Shown: positions 9,284-18,028 of the stretch, one piece after another
Position numbering within the stretch: position 1 is the stretch's first letter
Layout: each line of letters starts with the position of its first letter
DNA from: Salisapilia sapeloensis
Taxonomy: Eukaryota > Oomycota > Peronosporomycetes > Peronosporales > Salisapiliaceae
NCBI GenBank assembly: GCA_023334545.1
Contig: JAADVB010000201.1
Coordinates: 1 to 36,251, forward strand
Length of the DNA: 36,251 bases
Reading direction: 5' to 3'
Notes under the pieces: model-generated
What the model saw: the letters and a program-made list of their open reading frames with translations, nothing else
Databases searched by the model: none
Told to the model about the DNA's origin: nothing
Translations under genes and position numbers: made by a program

Positions 9284-10156
9284 TCACCTAGTTGGTACAA
9301 TGGCTGCAGGACTGTAGTCGACCGTTGTAGCGGTCAATTTCGGGCCATATGCGGCTGAGGATGCTTTCGAGTTTGCACCTGACCTTGTAGATGCGTTTGT
9401 AAATCTTGACCTTCCTCGCAGCTTGTCACGGACGGTAAGTATGAGGCACAATGCCATAGTCACTCGCATGTACAGCGCTTGGACAAATTCCCAGCTATCT
9501 CCCGTTGCTGCTGTAAGAATCATGAAAGGATACTCGTGGGTCATGAACAGCACATAGAGGAAAATTTCGAGTTTTCGCCCTTTTGCCATTTGCAACCAGC
9601 CATTTTTACTCAGCGAAAGATAGTAAAATCGGAAGAAGACGACAAATGCCAAGCTTGCGCACTCCAGAATGTTATCCAGCTCGATTAAAAAGCTCATCGC
9701 ATGTCCATCCATCAATGATAGCTCCACAAAGTTGAATATGACGACAATCCAACTGAAAGCCACGAGCGCTTCTGCTGCATATGTCAAGTAGCGCAGCGAC
9801 GAGACTTTTACTCGACGAAGGACATCATGGCCTATGATGGTAACCTGGGCGAGAAAGGTTAAGACGGAGCATATTTCCGATACGTCATTCATGCTGTCGA
9901 CGAACTTTTCGTCGGAGCTAGCAAACGGTATTAGGACTGCAAATCCTAGGAAAGCGCTGCAGATCAAACTTTTAACGCGCCACTGACGCCGACGGGCAAA
10001 GTACGTGACAGCAAGGTACTGGAAGAGGGAATAGTTGATGAGGAGAGTCAAAGGGGCTCCGATGTACAAGTTGAAAATATGCATGTTCGGCGACGAGGCC
10101 AAATGGGTTGCCATGCCTGTAGACTCGACGGAATTGTCGGACAAAACTGTGTCCAT
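9284..10156 (-). CDS. Seven-helix membrane protein, tandem copy B
   Basis: Single exon, 290 residues, ATG at 10156. Seven hydrophobic segments can be read: PLTLLINYSLFQYLAV, SLICSAFLGFAVLIPF, ICSVLTFLAQVTII, YAAEALVAFSWIVVIFNF, LDNILECASLAFVVFF, IFLYVLFMTHEYPFMIL and FVQALYMRVTMALCLIL. The tail after DKLRGR is Ser/Ala-rich. It is a clear paralogue of the neighbour at 10395-11195. Shared blocks include RRxQWRV, LTFLxQVTIxGxDVLRRVK, FRFYYLSL, EIFLYxLFxxHEYPF and ATGxSWEFVQAL. No known family was recognised; a receptor-like seven-helix topology is inferred from helix count only. No cleaved signal peptide is evident. Confidence 0.75.
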   Translation of the reverse strand: MDTVLSDNSVESTGMATHLASSPNMHIFNLYIGAPLTLLINYSLFQYLAVTYFARRRQWRVKSLICSAFLGFAVLIPFASSDEKFVDSMNDVSEICSVLTFLAQVTIIGHDVLRRVKVSSLRYLTYAAEALVAFSWIVVIFNFVELSLMDGHAMSFLIELDNILECASLAFVVFFRFYYLSLSKNGWLQMAKGRKLEIFLYVLFMTHEYPFMILTAATGDSWEFVQALYMRVTMALCLILTVRDKLRGRSRFTNASTRSGANSKASSAAYGPKLTATTVDYSPAAIVPTR

Positions 10157-10394
10157 CGGGGTTGGAAAGCTTTATGAGGTCAACGCGATCTTGATATGGC
10201 CCTACTCAACCCGACAAGGTCCCTGAGCTCAGTTTCCAGCGGGAGGATATCTACGTCTAAACATAGCTGAAGCTATCGATAAGAACTGAACAAGATAGTT
10301 GGATGATATTTTAAGATGGCTATTGATAACCCCATCCATGCTATTGAATTTTTTCTTAAGAACGCCACATTTCCTATGACTAAACCAACAAGCT

Positions 10395-11195
10395 TTAGTT
10401 AGCCTGTCCAATTTCGTCAAAATTCGAATTCATCGCACTATCCGCAGACTTCGCCACAATTCCGCCTTCGCTGTTATTTTGTATCCCAGACCCACCTGAA
10501 AGTATCTTGTTCGTGTACGGCGAGGCACGCAATTTCCCTTTAATCGTGATAGTGAGACACATGGCGATAGTCACCCTCATAGCCAAGGCCTGCACGAATT
10601 CCCATGATTCTCCTGTGGCTGCTTCAATAATAAGAAAAGGATATTCGTGCGCAAAGAAGAGTAGATAAAGAAAGATCTCCATCTTGCGGTTGGTAAGAAG
10701 CTCTTTGAATCCATCTCGCGCTAGCGATAGGTAGTAGAAGCGGAAGCTGAATATGAAGAACAGGCAAATAAATTCGATAATGTTGTCCATTTCGTAAATG
10801 AACACAATTCCGTGACCTCGTAAAGGACCGATTTCCAAGAGGTTGATGATGATAAGGATCCAACAAATGGCTGTTAGCATATCCGATATATACACTAATA
10901 CCCGCAAGGAATTCATTTTGACACGACGTAAGACGTCGTAGCCAAGGATGGTAACTTGGATTAAGAACGTAAGTATAGAGGCCGTCTCCGAAATATCGTT
11001 TAGGCGGTAAACTATTCTTTCATCCTTGTTGGCAAACGGCATGATTGATAAGAACCCAACGGCAGCGCTTAAAAGGAGGCTCATCACACGCCACTGCTTT
11101 CGTCGAGAATAGTACATCGCCAATAAGTACTGGAAAATGAAGAAGTTGATAATGATGTTTGTTGGCATCCCGAAGTTACGACTGAATGCGTCCAT
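10395..11195 (-). CDS. Seven-helix membrane protein, tandem copy A
   Basis: Single exon, 266 residues, ATG at 11195, upstream of and on the same strand as copy B with 238 bp between them. Seven hydrophobic segments are visible, from NIIINFFIFQYLLAMYY to ALAMRVTIAMCLTITI. By eye roughly half of aligned residues match copy B, highest in helix 3 with the DVLRRVK loop, helix 5 (FRFYYLSL), helix 6 (HEYPF) and the loop ATGESWEFVQAL. The N-terminus is about 25 residues shorter than copy B and the Asn/Ser-rich tails are unrelated. Divergent ends with a conserved core suggest an old tandem duplication under constraint. Function is unknown; a plasma-membrane or endomembrane receptor or channel-like role is only a guess from topology. 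Confidence 0.75.
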   Translation of the reverse strand: MDAFSRNFGMPTNIIINFFIFQYLLAMYYSRRKQWRVMSLLLSAAVGFLSIMPFANKDERIVYRLNDISETASILTFLIQVTILGYDVLRRVKMNSLRVLVYISDMLTAICWILIIINLLEIGPLRGHGIVFIYEMDNIIEFICLFFIFSFRFYYLSLARDGFKELLTNRKMEIFLYLLFFAHEYPFLIIEAATGESWEFVQALAMRVTIAMCLTITIKGKLRASPYTNKILSGGSGIQNNSEGGIVAKSADSAMNSNFDEIGQAN

Positions 11196-11910
11196 GATAG
11201 TGAAGTAGAAGTGAGCTTCCTGTATTTCTTCTCAAACTTGGGCTTGAGACACGAAAACAAAGAGTGAACTAAATTCAATCGTTTTAAGTTGAGGAAGCGA
11301 GTGCTCTCCTTCTATGGGACTATGCATGCTAATTAAATCAGTTCCCATCCTCCGCACAGGTCGTTACATTCTGGGCGATTGCCAAAACCTTGCGTCACTT
11401 CGTCCCATAGCAAAACCTATGCATCGATATTCCTAAATACGGATACGACGCGGTGAAGATAAAGTTATGCGCTGGATCTTTCACGCTATGTATCATTTCT
11501 GCTATTGTATTTTGCAGTTTGTATGCTTAAAACCCACATACAATCTTCTGGGTCGGTCGACGCAGTGTCAACTATGATGACAACAAAGATGATATTTTGG
11601 CATGGACTCTTGAAATGAACGAATGATCAAATCAAGCCGATTCAAAGACAGTTCACCTGCTACGTCGACGCATGAAATATATCCCTTCACAAGAATATAT
11701 GGTAGGTTAGCATAAAACAATAGCCCACAGTGCTTTTTTGCAAAGATTTAAAAACATACTAAGCTAGAAGCAACTACTTTCACAAATGTATCTTTTCCAT
11801 CAATGCTGGCTGTCATCAAATCGATCGTCGGCAAAGTCATCTTCACTGTCTGATAGCATGCAGTCCATGGAGCCAACTCAAGCAAAGACACACCTCAACG
11901 AGACACAACC

Positions 11911-12004
11911 AAAAGGTAAAAGCAAAAATGTTCCCACACCGGGACTCGAACCCGGGTCTGCTGGGTGAGAGCCAGCTATCCTAACCACCTAGACTATATG
12001 GGAA
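11911..12004. repeat. Inverted repeat, left arm (94 bp, with tRNA-Glu)
   Basis: This arm is the exact reverse complement of 12824-12917. It covers the whole tRNA gene, one base 5' of it and 20 bp of 3' flank including the T-run. Identity stops abruptly on both sides. Confidence 0.9.
11931..12003 (-). tRNA. tRNA-Glu (CTC)
   Basis: A 73-nt cloverleaf can be folded on the minus strand. The acceptor stem TCCCATA pairs with TGTGGGA (one G-U), with A at position 73. The D arm is GTCTAGGTGGTTAGGAT, the anticodon arm GCTGG-CTCTCAC-CCAGC with anticodon CTC (Glu), and the T arm CCCGG-GTTCGAGT-CCCGG. The box B sequence GGTTCGAGTC is intact. A five-base T-run on the minus strand (11928-11924) gives a polymerase III terminator just after the gene. 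CCA is not encoded, as expected for a nuclear tRNA gene. There is no intron. It is identical to the second copy. Confidence 0.93.
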
Positions 12005-12823
12005 TTAACATTTTGGGCAAATAAGTAATATATATTAAGTATAGAGAATTTAGGAATAAATGTCGTAGAGCGCTAGACGAATTTAGCAAGATGAAACTAT
12101 GCGCGTGATTTTGGAAGTAGTACTTGCATTCATCATAACCACTCATATTTACTTTGAAAACGATTGTAAAGTTATCAACTACAAGCCACTTCAACGTGAG
12201 TTCCAGTTAGAGCAGAATGGAGTTTATTCACTAGTCTAGGCCTCCAAGTAGATTTCCAGACCGCAGATAGTCTAGCTAAACGAACTGCAACGTGAGCAGA
12301 TAATTCTATTTATTTATAATTTTGACGTGGTTGACCTCTGACAATGAAACCTGCTAAACATTAGAGCGCTTGCCTACTTCAAACTGAACGATCACTTTCT
12401 GACTCTGAGCCCTTTAATGGTTGATGAGTAAAGACCAACTAAGGCACTTGCTCTTAGCAGGGAATATTTAAGCAAACGGAAAAGCAAAAGAGATCAGAGC
12501 TGTAGATTTCAGCATGCAACGGGGCACAGGCACAGTGCGAACTGATGAGCTTCCCAAATTTAAATCTGACTCCAGTGGCATTTCAAAGAAGAATCGTGTT
12601 TGCCTGTATCAAACGACCCGAATGTCACAATATTCTTTCCACTACGTCAACATGCAAGGCGACGGCACATGAACGTTGGGAAATGTTTAACTACTAAAGC
12701 GATATTCAGCTATAACTCTTGCGTCTGATCAATCCAGTATTAGTAGCATAAATATGGTTGCGCCTAAACGAAACCATTCAATATAAATTTGAATATATAC
12801 TACTCATTTACTTCAACTACCAC

Positions 12824-12917
12824 TTCCCATATAGTCTAGGTGGTTAGGATAGCTGGCTCTCACCCAGCAGACCCGGGTTCGAGTCCCGGTGTGGGAACAT
12901 TTTTGCTTTTACCTTTT
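12824..12917. repeat. Inverted repeat, right arm (94 bp, with tRNA-Glu)
   Basis: Perfect reverse complement of 11911-12004, 819 bp away. The shared segment includes 20 bp of non-coding 3' flank (catttttgcttttacctttt), so more than the tRNA itself was copied. That points to recent inverted duplication or gene conversion rather than two independent old genes. Confidence 0.9.
12825..12897 (+). tRNA. tRNA-Glu (CTC), second copy
   Basis: An identical 73-nt sequence to the copy at 11931-12003, in the opposite orientation, so the two are transcribed away from each other. All stems, the CTC anticodon and box B are intact. Polymerase III terminators TTTTT follow at 12900-12904 and again at 12914-12918. 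The upstream sequence differs completely from copy one beyond a single T. Both copies look functional. Confidence 0.93.
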
Positions 12918-14593
12918 TCTAGTTCTATCTTTTTAAGTGGCGCACTTTGATATCGTATCGTACCGCCAGAAGCAGCAAGCTCATTCTTTATGATGCGATG
13001 TTGTATTTAAATCTGTTCCTCTTTAAGAGCGATAGTGTCAATGGAGCGGTGATACGCTTTTTATCCGTGTTTGTGGTCACTCTGATCCTGATCATTCTAT
13101 AGCTGTAAGTTTCGTCGTCCATGCTAACTGTGTGCTTAATAAAGGTACTGCGATTTGGAATGATAGAGCAAGAGCAAACTGGTAGTGGGTCTTAATGAAT
13201 ATAACTGAAGATGCCCATTTCTTTGCAAGTGCTATAGGACAAAAGGCTACACATTCAGCTGCTAGAAATGAGCTTGTATGAGTTGTTAGGCCGTGTTTTC
13301 AAGCAACGTATCACAAACCAGTGCTTGTTTGCGTCGCAAAATTCGACGTTCTGTAGTAGCCTAAATGAGATTGATTGCTGTAGACAGAGTAGCAGGATGA
13401 ACTACAAGTAAAGCTCGAAATACCTTCTTTACTTGACGGGATCTATGCGAGCTTAGTGTCAATCAGTGAGCTCGGCTCGAATGACTTGAGACAGTCGAGC
13501 GTCATTGTATACTAGCTGGCATTGCTACATACGTAATAACATATATCTGTGCATGAAGAGGGTATGATACCCGAACAGGGTACGAAAGACGTCAGACGTG
13601 ATTATTTTCATTGGTGTGATCATATCTAATCGAAAGGCTAGATCTTGAGTCTGTAGTTCATTTTTTGCGGTCGCTAAAAGCAGGTAGCGATGAACACATG
13701 CACATAAGTATGCTCGATTGATCCCCAAGACTAAGCAGATGTAAATTCGAGGATGTGATGACTGACTCGTATCAAACCCCTGTAAATTGCTATATTTAGC
13801 CTTGAACTCTGCCTAATTCCTTCGCTGGTCTTTGAATTGAAACATGCGAGCGTCAAACGAAGACTCTCACTTTCTAGATCCCGTACAAGTATAATTGGAA
13901 CTCGGAACGACTACTGATCATCTCTGCAATGCAAATGCTTCCATGTTGAAAGTGAGGAATTACACCGAAATTATTTGAAGGCGTCGAAATGAACCCATCA
14001 TCTACAGTATGTCGCAGATACCCAGGCTCACTTTGTCTTGGTAGAAGATGACAAGGAGCAACTAGTTGACCGCTATAAAGCTCTAACCTAGCTGCAATCA
14101 ACACATGAAAACCTACTACTATGAGTGTTCATATCTTTTTTATTTAATGGTAATAAACATTGTAGCGATTCTGTAGCTACGAATGCTCATGTTAAAGTAT
14201 CGCTTGAATGCTCATGCATTCGATAAAGCTATTCATGCTCCCGAATACCACTGCTAGATGAGCTCGCAGTCTACTTTATTCTCTACCTCTTAACACATAT
14301 GCATGATCCGTACTCCTCTCACCTTCATCTTCACCTACTTCAACTGCATCCACCATCCGCACAACGGACACTTCGAGTGTACTACCTTCGACGCTCGATC
14401 CACACTCCCTCACCAGTCGACAAAAGTTTTTACGTGCGCTCTACACCGTACAACCTCTACTCATCTCCTCAAGAAGCTCAGTCTGTACCGCCAAGTGGCT
14501 GCCTATACCCACTTCGCACCATTCATCACACATACAAAAAACTGGAACGCACAAATCACGCGTTCGGTTCATTCGCTCTTTTCAATCCCGCCC

Positions 14594-16012
14594 ATGGGGT
14601 TCATCCACTTTTTACGCGAAAGCGCCAACTCACTGCGCTTCAGGAGCGGCCTGTCGTCCCGCGACGTGAACGAGCCAGCGTCACAACAGTCCACCGCCGA
14701 CTCGGACGTCGCGCAAGCCGCAGAAGAGGCCGGCTTCTCCGATAGCGACTCGGATTCGTTCGAAACGGACTCCAACTACGACGCTAGCATGCGGTCCAAC
14801 GTATCCGTCGACATGGACGGTATCGTTCCTCCGGAAGAAGAGTCCATGGGGACCATTGGCGACTATGATATCATTAAGGTGCTCGGGAGTGGCGCCACGG
14901 CCACGGTGAAACTAGGCAAACTCAAGTCGGATGCTGAGTCCAGTGGTCAAGAAGAGTTTGTCGCCTTGAAGGAATTCAAGACGTCGTTATTAAAGAAGAT
15001 GCGCGACATCAAACGCGTCGGTCGGAAGATGGTCGTCTCCACCGCCTTTGACAAAGTCCAATTGGAAATCGCCATTATGAAAAAGCTCGAGCATAAAAAC
15101 CTCATTAAGCTACTCGAAGTCTTTGACGACGACGCAGACACCTTGGTCGTGATGCTCGAGTACGCTCCGATAGGTCAGGTGATGGAGTGGGAGCCATCGT
15201 CGAAACAGTATAAGCTCAATCCGGAGATCGCTCAGACGAATCAGGAGGACGCAAGTATGAGCGAAACAGAGCTACGCGAGTGTGTTCGACAGCTACTTTC
15301 TGGACTCGAGTACCTGCACAACAACAACATTGCGCATCGAGACTTGAAGCCGGAGAATATCCTTCTAGGCAAAGATCACGTCTACAAGATCGCCGACTTT
15401 GGTGTCGCCCACTTCTTTGAAGAAGAGGCGGAGGAAAAAGCGCCGGCCTCTACTGACAGTAGCAAGGGCTTTGTCTCCACCACCGCTGGCACGTACGCTT
15501 TCATGGCACCGGAAACCACCAAGCCAGATCCCTTCAGTGCGTACATGGCCGACTTGTGGGCGCTAGGCATCACCACGTATGCTCTGGCGTTCAACACCAT
15601 TCCGTACTACGATCCGGACCCAACAGTTCTCTTTGACATGATTGAGAACCAGCCGATGGACTTGGAGCAACATGGGACTGCTTCCGACGGACTGAAAGAG
15701 CTGTTGAGCGGGCTCCTGCAGAAAGACCCAGAGCAGCGGTGGGACATTGCCAAGTGCAAGAAATGTGAGTGGGTAACTGAGGGCCTGACGGAAGAGGAGA
15801 AGCACGCGTTCTGGACGGAACAAATGGACACGGTGGAGGTGAGCGAGGAAGACTTACAAAAGGCCGTGAAGCGCGTGACCAAGCTCAACGTCCTCCTGCG
15901 TGTCCACATGGGTGCGATGAAGTGGCGTAAGAAAGCCAAGGAGTCTGCCCAGTCTGCGTCGTCCATGAACTCTATGAACTCCTTGACGACGGAGACGACG
16001 ACCCAAGAGTGA
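14594..16012 (+). CDS. CaMKK/LKB1-type serine/threonine protein kinase
   Basis: Single exon. I choose the ATG at 14594 (gcccATGGGG; 472 residues). The frame is open to an ATG at 14303, but those 97 codons look like untranslated leader. MGF could allow myristoylation. Residues 1-88 are Ser/Asp-rich. The kinase domain spans about 91-394: glycine loop GSGATATVKLG, VALK Lys126, helix-C Glu158, HRDLKPEN with Asp250, DFG at 268-270, APE at 305-307. QLEIAIMKKLEHKNLIKLLE, DLWALGITTYALAF and the C-terminal VEVSEEDLQKAVKRV are hallmarks of the CaMKK family, which phosphorylates activation loops of AMPK and CaMK. The activation loop holds STTAGT. A long insert with EEEAEEKAP separates DFG from it. All catalytic residues are present. 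No clear calmodulin site; the basic AMKWRKKAK tail is a candidate. Confidence 0.85.
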   Translation: MGFIHFLRESANSLRFRSGLSSRDVNEPASQQSTADSDVAQAAEEAGFSDSDSDSFETDSNYDASMRSNVSVDMDGIVPPEEESMGTIGDYDIIKVLGSGATATVKLGKLKSDAESSGQEEFVALKEFKTSLLKKMRDIKRVGRKMVVSTAFDKVQLEIAIMKKLEHKNLIKLLEVFDDDADTLVVMLEYAPIGQVMEWEPSSKQYKLNPEIAQTNQEDASMSETELRECVRQLLSGLEYLHNNNIAHRDLKPENILLGKDHVYKIADFGVAHFFEEEAEEKAPASTDSSKGFVSTTAGTYAFMAPETTKPDPFSAYMADLWALGITTYALAFNTIPYYDPDPTVLFDMIENQPMDLEQHGTASDGLKELLSGLLQKDPEQRWDIAKCKKCEWVTEGLTEEEKHAFWTEQMDTVEVSEEDLQKAVKRVTKLNVLLRVHMGAMKWRKKAKESAQSASSMNSMNSLTTETTTQE

Positions 16013-16198
16013 TTTCATTTCTACTTTTATACTTGCAATCAATCAAGTACATTTGCATCTCTTCGATTCCTGTAATCTAGTAGACCTGATACTCGGTACT
16101 AGTTGCTTTCTACATGGAAAACGATACAAGACAAATGGTACGTGAATGTAACTTGGATTTCAAACTCTACGTTGAAGAATCGCTACGATAGAAGACAT

Positions 16199-17404
16199 TT
16201 AGTGCGTCTTGTTCCACTCGGCGACTTGCGGGAGGGCCTCCACCTTGGCAACCACACGGTCAATGTTCTTGTAGCCGACGGCAATGTCCTTGGGAAGGTC
16301 ATCGATGTCCTTCGTAATGTGCTGGTAGTAGCCATAGATAGCCACGTCCGCGATGGTCATCTCGTCTGCAACAGCGTACTCGGACGCCCAGTGACCGATA
16401 CGGTCGTCGAGCTGCTTCATCTTCTGTGCGACGACTTCCTCCTGCGGCTTACCGAGCTTGTACTTGTGGACAAAGTGCTCGTTCACCAACTGAGTGATCT
16501 CGTCGGCACGGCAAGCGATGAGAGGCTTGGTGGTAGGGTACAGACCGGCGAGCGTGCCGACGTACTGGAGAATACCAGCCGACTGGCAGATCTCTTCTTC
16601 GTCAACCTGAAGGACAGGGAGCTGCTTGAACGGGTACGACTCCTTGATCGACTTGAACTCCTCGAAGGTCACGCGGTGGTCCTCGAACGGAATGCCGCCG
16701 ATCGTGAGCGCGAGACGAAGGTCTTCGGCACGGCCACGAATGTCAAAGTACGAGACCTTGACCTTGGGCGTCGCACTGTGCTTGCGAGCATTCCACTCGA
16801 TGACCTTCGGGTGGGCAAGCACCTTCTCCGTAATACGGTTCAGCTCCTTGTAGTTATCCACAATAGTCGTCGGGATGTTATCCATGAAACCAGCTCGGTA
16901 GGTACGGACGAGGTTGTAGACGGCAAGCTCATGCGGCAGGATAGTCTCCGTCTGGAAGGCTGACATCTGGCTCATCAAAGCAAGACGAGCTTCAATGAGC
17001 TCTAGGGTGGCAGGAATGGTATTGTTCGCTAGGTTCACACGAAGCTCCTTCTTCTTCTCCTCATCCTTCTCCAGGAGGGAAGGATAGTGGCAAGCGAAGA
17101 GATCATCGATGGCGCAGATAATCTCGTTGATACGAGCTTCAACCAACGGGCTGTTCGCCGGAATGGAGCCTCCTAGACGTCCAGCAAGCATGAGCTGGGC
17201 TTGTGCCTGCGCGATGCGCATACCATCGACGTCCATCACTGGGAGCTGTCCGAACGGCGTACTGTCCTTGATCTTAGCGAACTCTTCATGGCTGACACGT
17301 TTGTCCTCGAACGGGACACCAGCGATAAATAGAGCCAAGCGGATCGGCTCGGCCTTGGCAGCCAGGTCAAAGTAGGTGAGCTTGATGGATGGAAACGCGG
17401 GCAT
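16199..17404 (-). CDS. Fused double glutathione S-transferase (sigma-like)
   Basis: Single exon, 401 residues, ATG at 17404. Two complete GST units are fused: 1-205 and 214-401. Each has the N-terminal thioredoxin-like part with a catalytic-type Tyr (Y11 in LTYFDLAAKAEPIR; Y219 in VSYFDIRGRAEDLR) and the cis-Pro block QLPV. Unit two is canonical: EICQSAGILQYVG with Ser275 for the gamma-glutamyl group, and the N-capping box MTIAD at about 349-353. Unit one has IAQAQAQLML, with Ala67 in place of that Ser, and lacks a clear N-capping Asp, so it may bind glutathione weakly or be structural. Fused GSTs occur in some protists. Likely cytosolic; role in detoxification or prostaglandin-type isomerisation is not decided. 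Convergent with the CaMKK-like gene. Confidence 0.88.
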   Translation of the reverse strand: MPAFPSIKLTYFDLAAKAEPIRLALFIAGVPFEDKRVSHEEFAKIKDSTPFGQLPVMDVDGMRIAQAQAQLMLAGRLGGSIPANSPLVEARINEIICAIDDLFACHYPSLLEKDEEKKKELRVNLANNTIPATLELIEARLALMSQMSAFQTETILPHELAVYNLVRTYRAGFMDNIPTTIVDNYKELNRITEKVLAHPKVIEWNARKHSATPKVKVSYFDIRGRAEDLRLALTIGGIPFEDHRVTFEEFKSIKESYPFKQLPVLQVDEEEICQSAGILQYVGTLAGLYPTTKPLIACRADEITQLVNEHFVHKYKLGKPQEEVVAQKMKQLDDRIGHWASEYAVADEMTIADVAIYGYYQHITKDIDDLPKDIAVGYKNIDRVVAKVEALPQVAEWNKTH

Positions 17405-17545
17405 CGTTTGGATAGGTGGTGCTTAGTACGTCTTTGGTAAATTCACAAGTGCCATTCGAAGATTGAGATGCGCCACCGGAAAGTTTGGCTTGTTAAGCAG
17501 TGGACATGCGCCAATCAGCCTCACCAGCAGATCGACGTGTGGCTG

Positions 17546-17599
17546 ATCGATTACGTGAGCTATCCAATACCGGTCACTTATGCGTTTCTGATGGTCGTG
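17546..17599 (+). repeat. Diverged direct repeat, copy 1
   Basis: About 55 bp similar to 17762-17819, sharing ATCGATT-CGTG, TCC-ATACCGGTCA, TTAT-CGTTTCT and GTCGTG in order, with scattered substitutions and one small indel. Read in the same frame both give IDxVxxPIPVxYxFL, so decayed coding origin is possible. Not recognised as a known element. Confidence 0.55.
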
Positions 17600-17761
17600 C
17601 TTCAACGGTTCCTGAAGATACCACTGATATGCCATCGTAGCGTAGGGGAGAGTACAATGCTATGACTCCCATCCTATCAGAGAAAGATCTAAAGATCTCT
17701 ACCTTGGTCATGAGGGCTAACGAAATGTATCTGCGGGTATAAGAGGATGAGCCAGCGGGAA

Positions 17762-17819
17762 ATCGATTGCGTGTACTGTCCGATACCGGTCAATTATTCG
17801 TTTCTTGTCGTTGGTCGTG
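17762..17819 (+). repeat. Diverged direct repeat, copy 2
   Basis: The partner of 17546-17599, 216 bp further on in the same orientation. The core ATACCGGTCA is identical in both copies and contains the palindrome ACCGGT. Confidence 0.55.
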
Positions 17820-18028
17820 TATCAGTTGTCTCTTGTCGGATGGTTGTGACATGATACAACAAAATGATTTTCAGGAGCTTACCTCCATCTCCGTCTACTG
17901 GTTCGTGAGACCTAGGTTTCTGTCTTATCAATTTGTTGCTTTCATAAGTCAAGTACAAGCCTATTGCCTTTAACAACTTTATTGCTACTCCAATTCATGT
18001 CATAAATCTTCATTCGTAGTCACCATCT

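Larger units (their letters stand above)
11196..14302. other. Gene-poor AT-rich region holding two tRNA genes
   Basis: About 3.1 kb without a convincing protein gene. Frames are short (at most 76 codons) and interrupted on both strands. Besides the promoter side of the seven-helix gene, the only recognisable items are the two tRNA-Glu genes and their inverted repeat. Near 14181-14216 an 11-bp word GAATGCTCATG occurs twice, upstream of the CaMKK-like gene. No transposase, reverse transcriptase or LTR pair was seen. Confidence 0.6.
17405..18028. other. Intergenic region with a diverged direct repeat
   Basis: Upstream of the GST start and downstream of the MFS stop. Apart from the direct repeat listed separately nothing was recognised. 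A CTCAATCTTC block about 50-60 nt before the GST ATG (minus strand) fits the initiator pattern YTCANTYY. Confidence 0.4.

Noticed and set aside
11196-14302. Retroelement or CRISPR-like content in the gene-poor stretch
   Set aside because: No polymerase, integrase or LTR pairs and no regular spacer array were seen; only the tRNA inverted repeat and short words repeat.
14303-14593. Upstream extension of the CaMKK-like kinase
   Set aside because: 97 open codons rich in His, Thr and Pro with no conserved feature, and the ATG at 14594 has a better context; treated as leader.
16103-16963. 286-codon plus-strand frame
   Set aside because: Antisense of the double GST gene, with composition following the GST codons.
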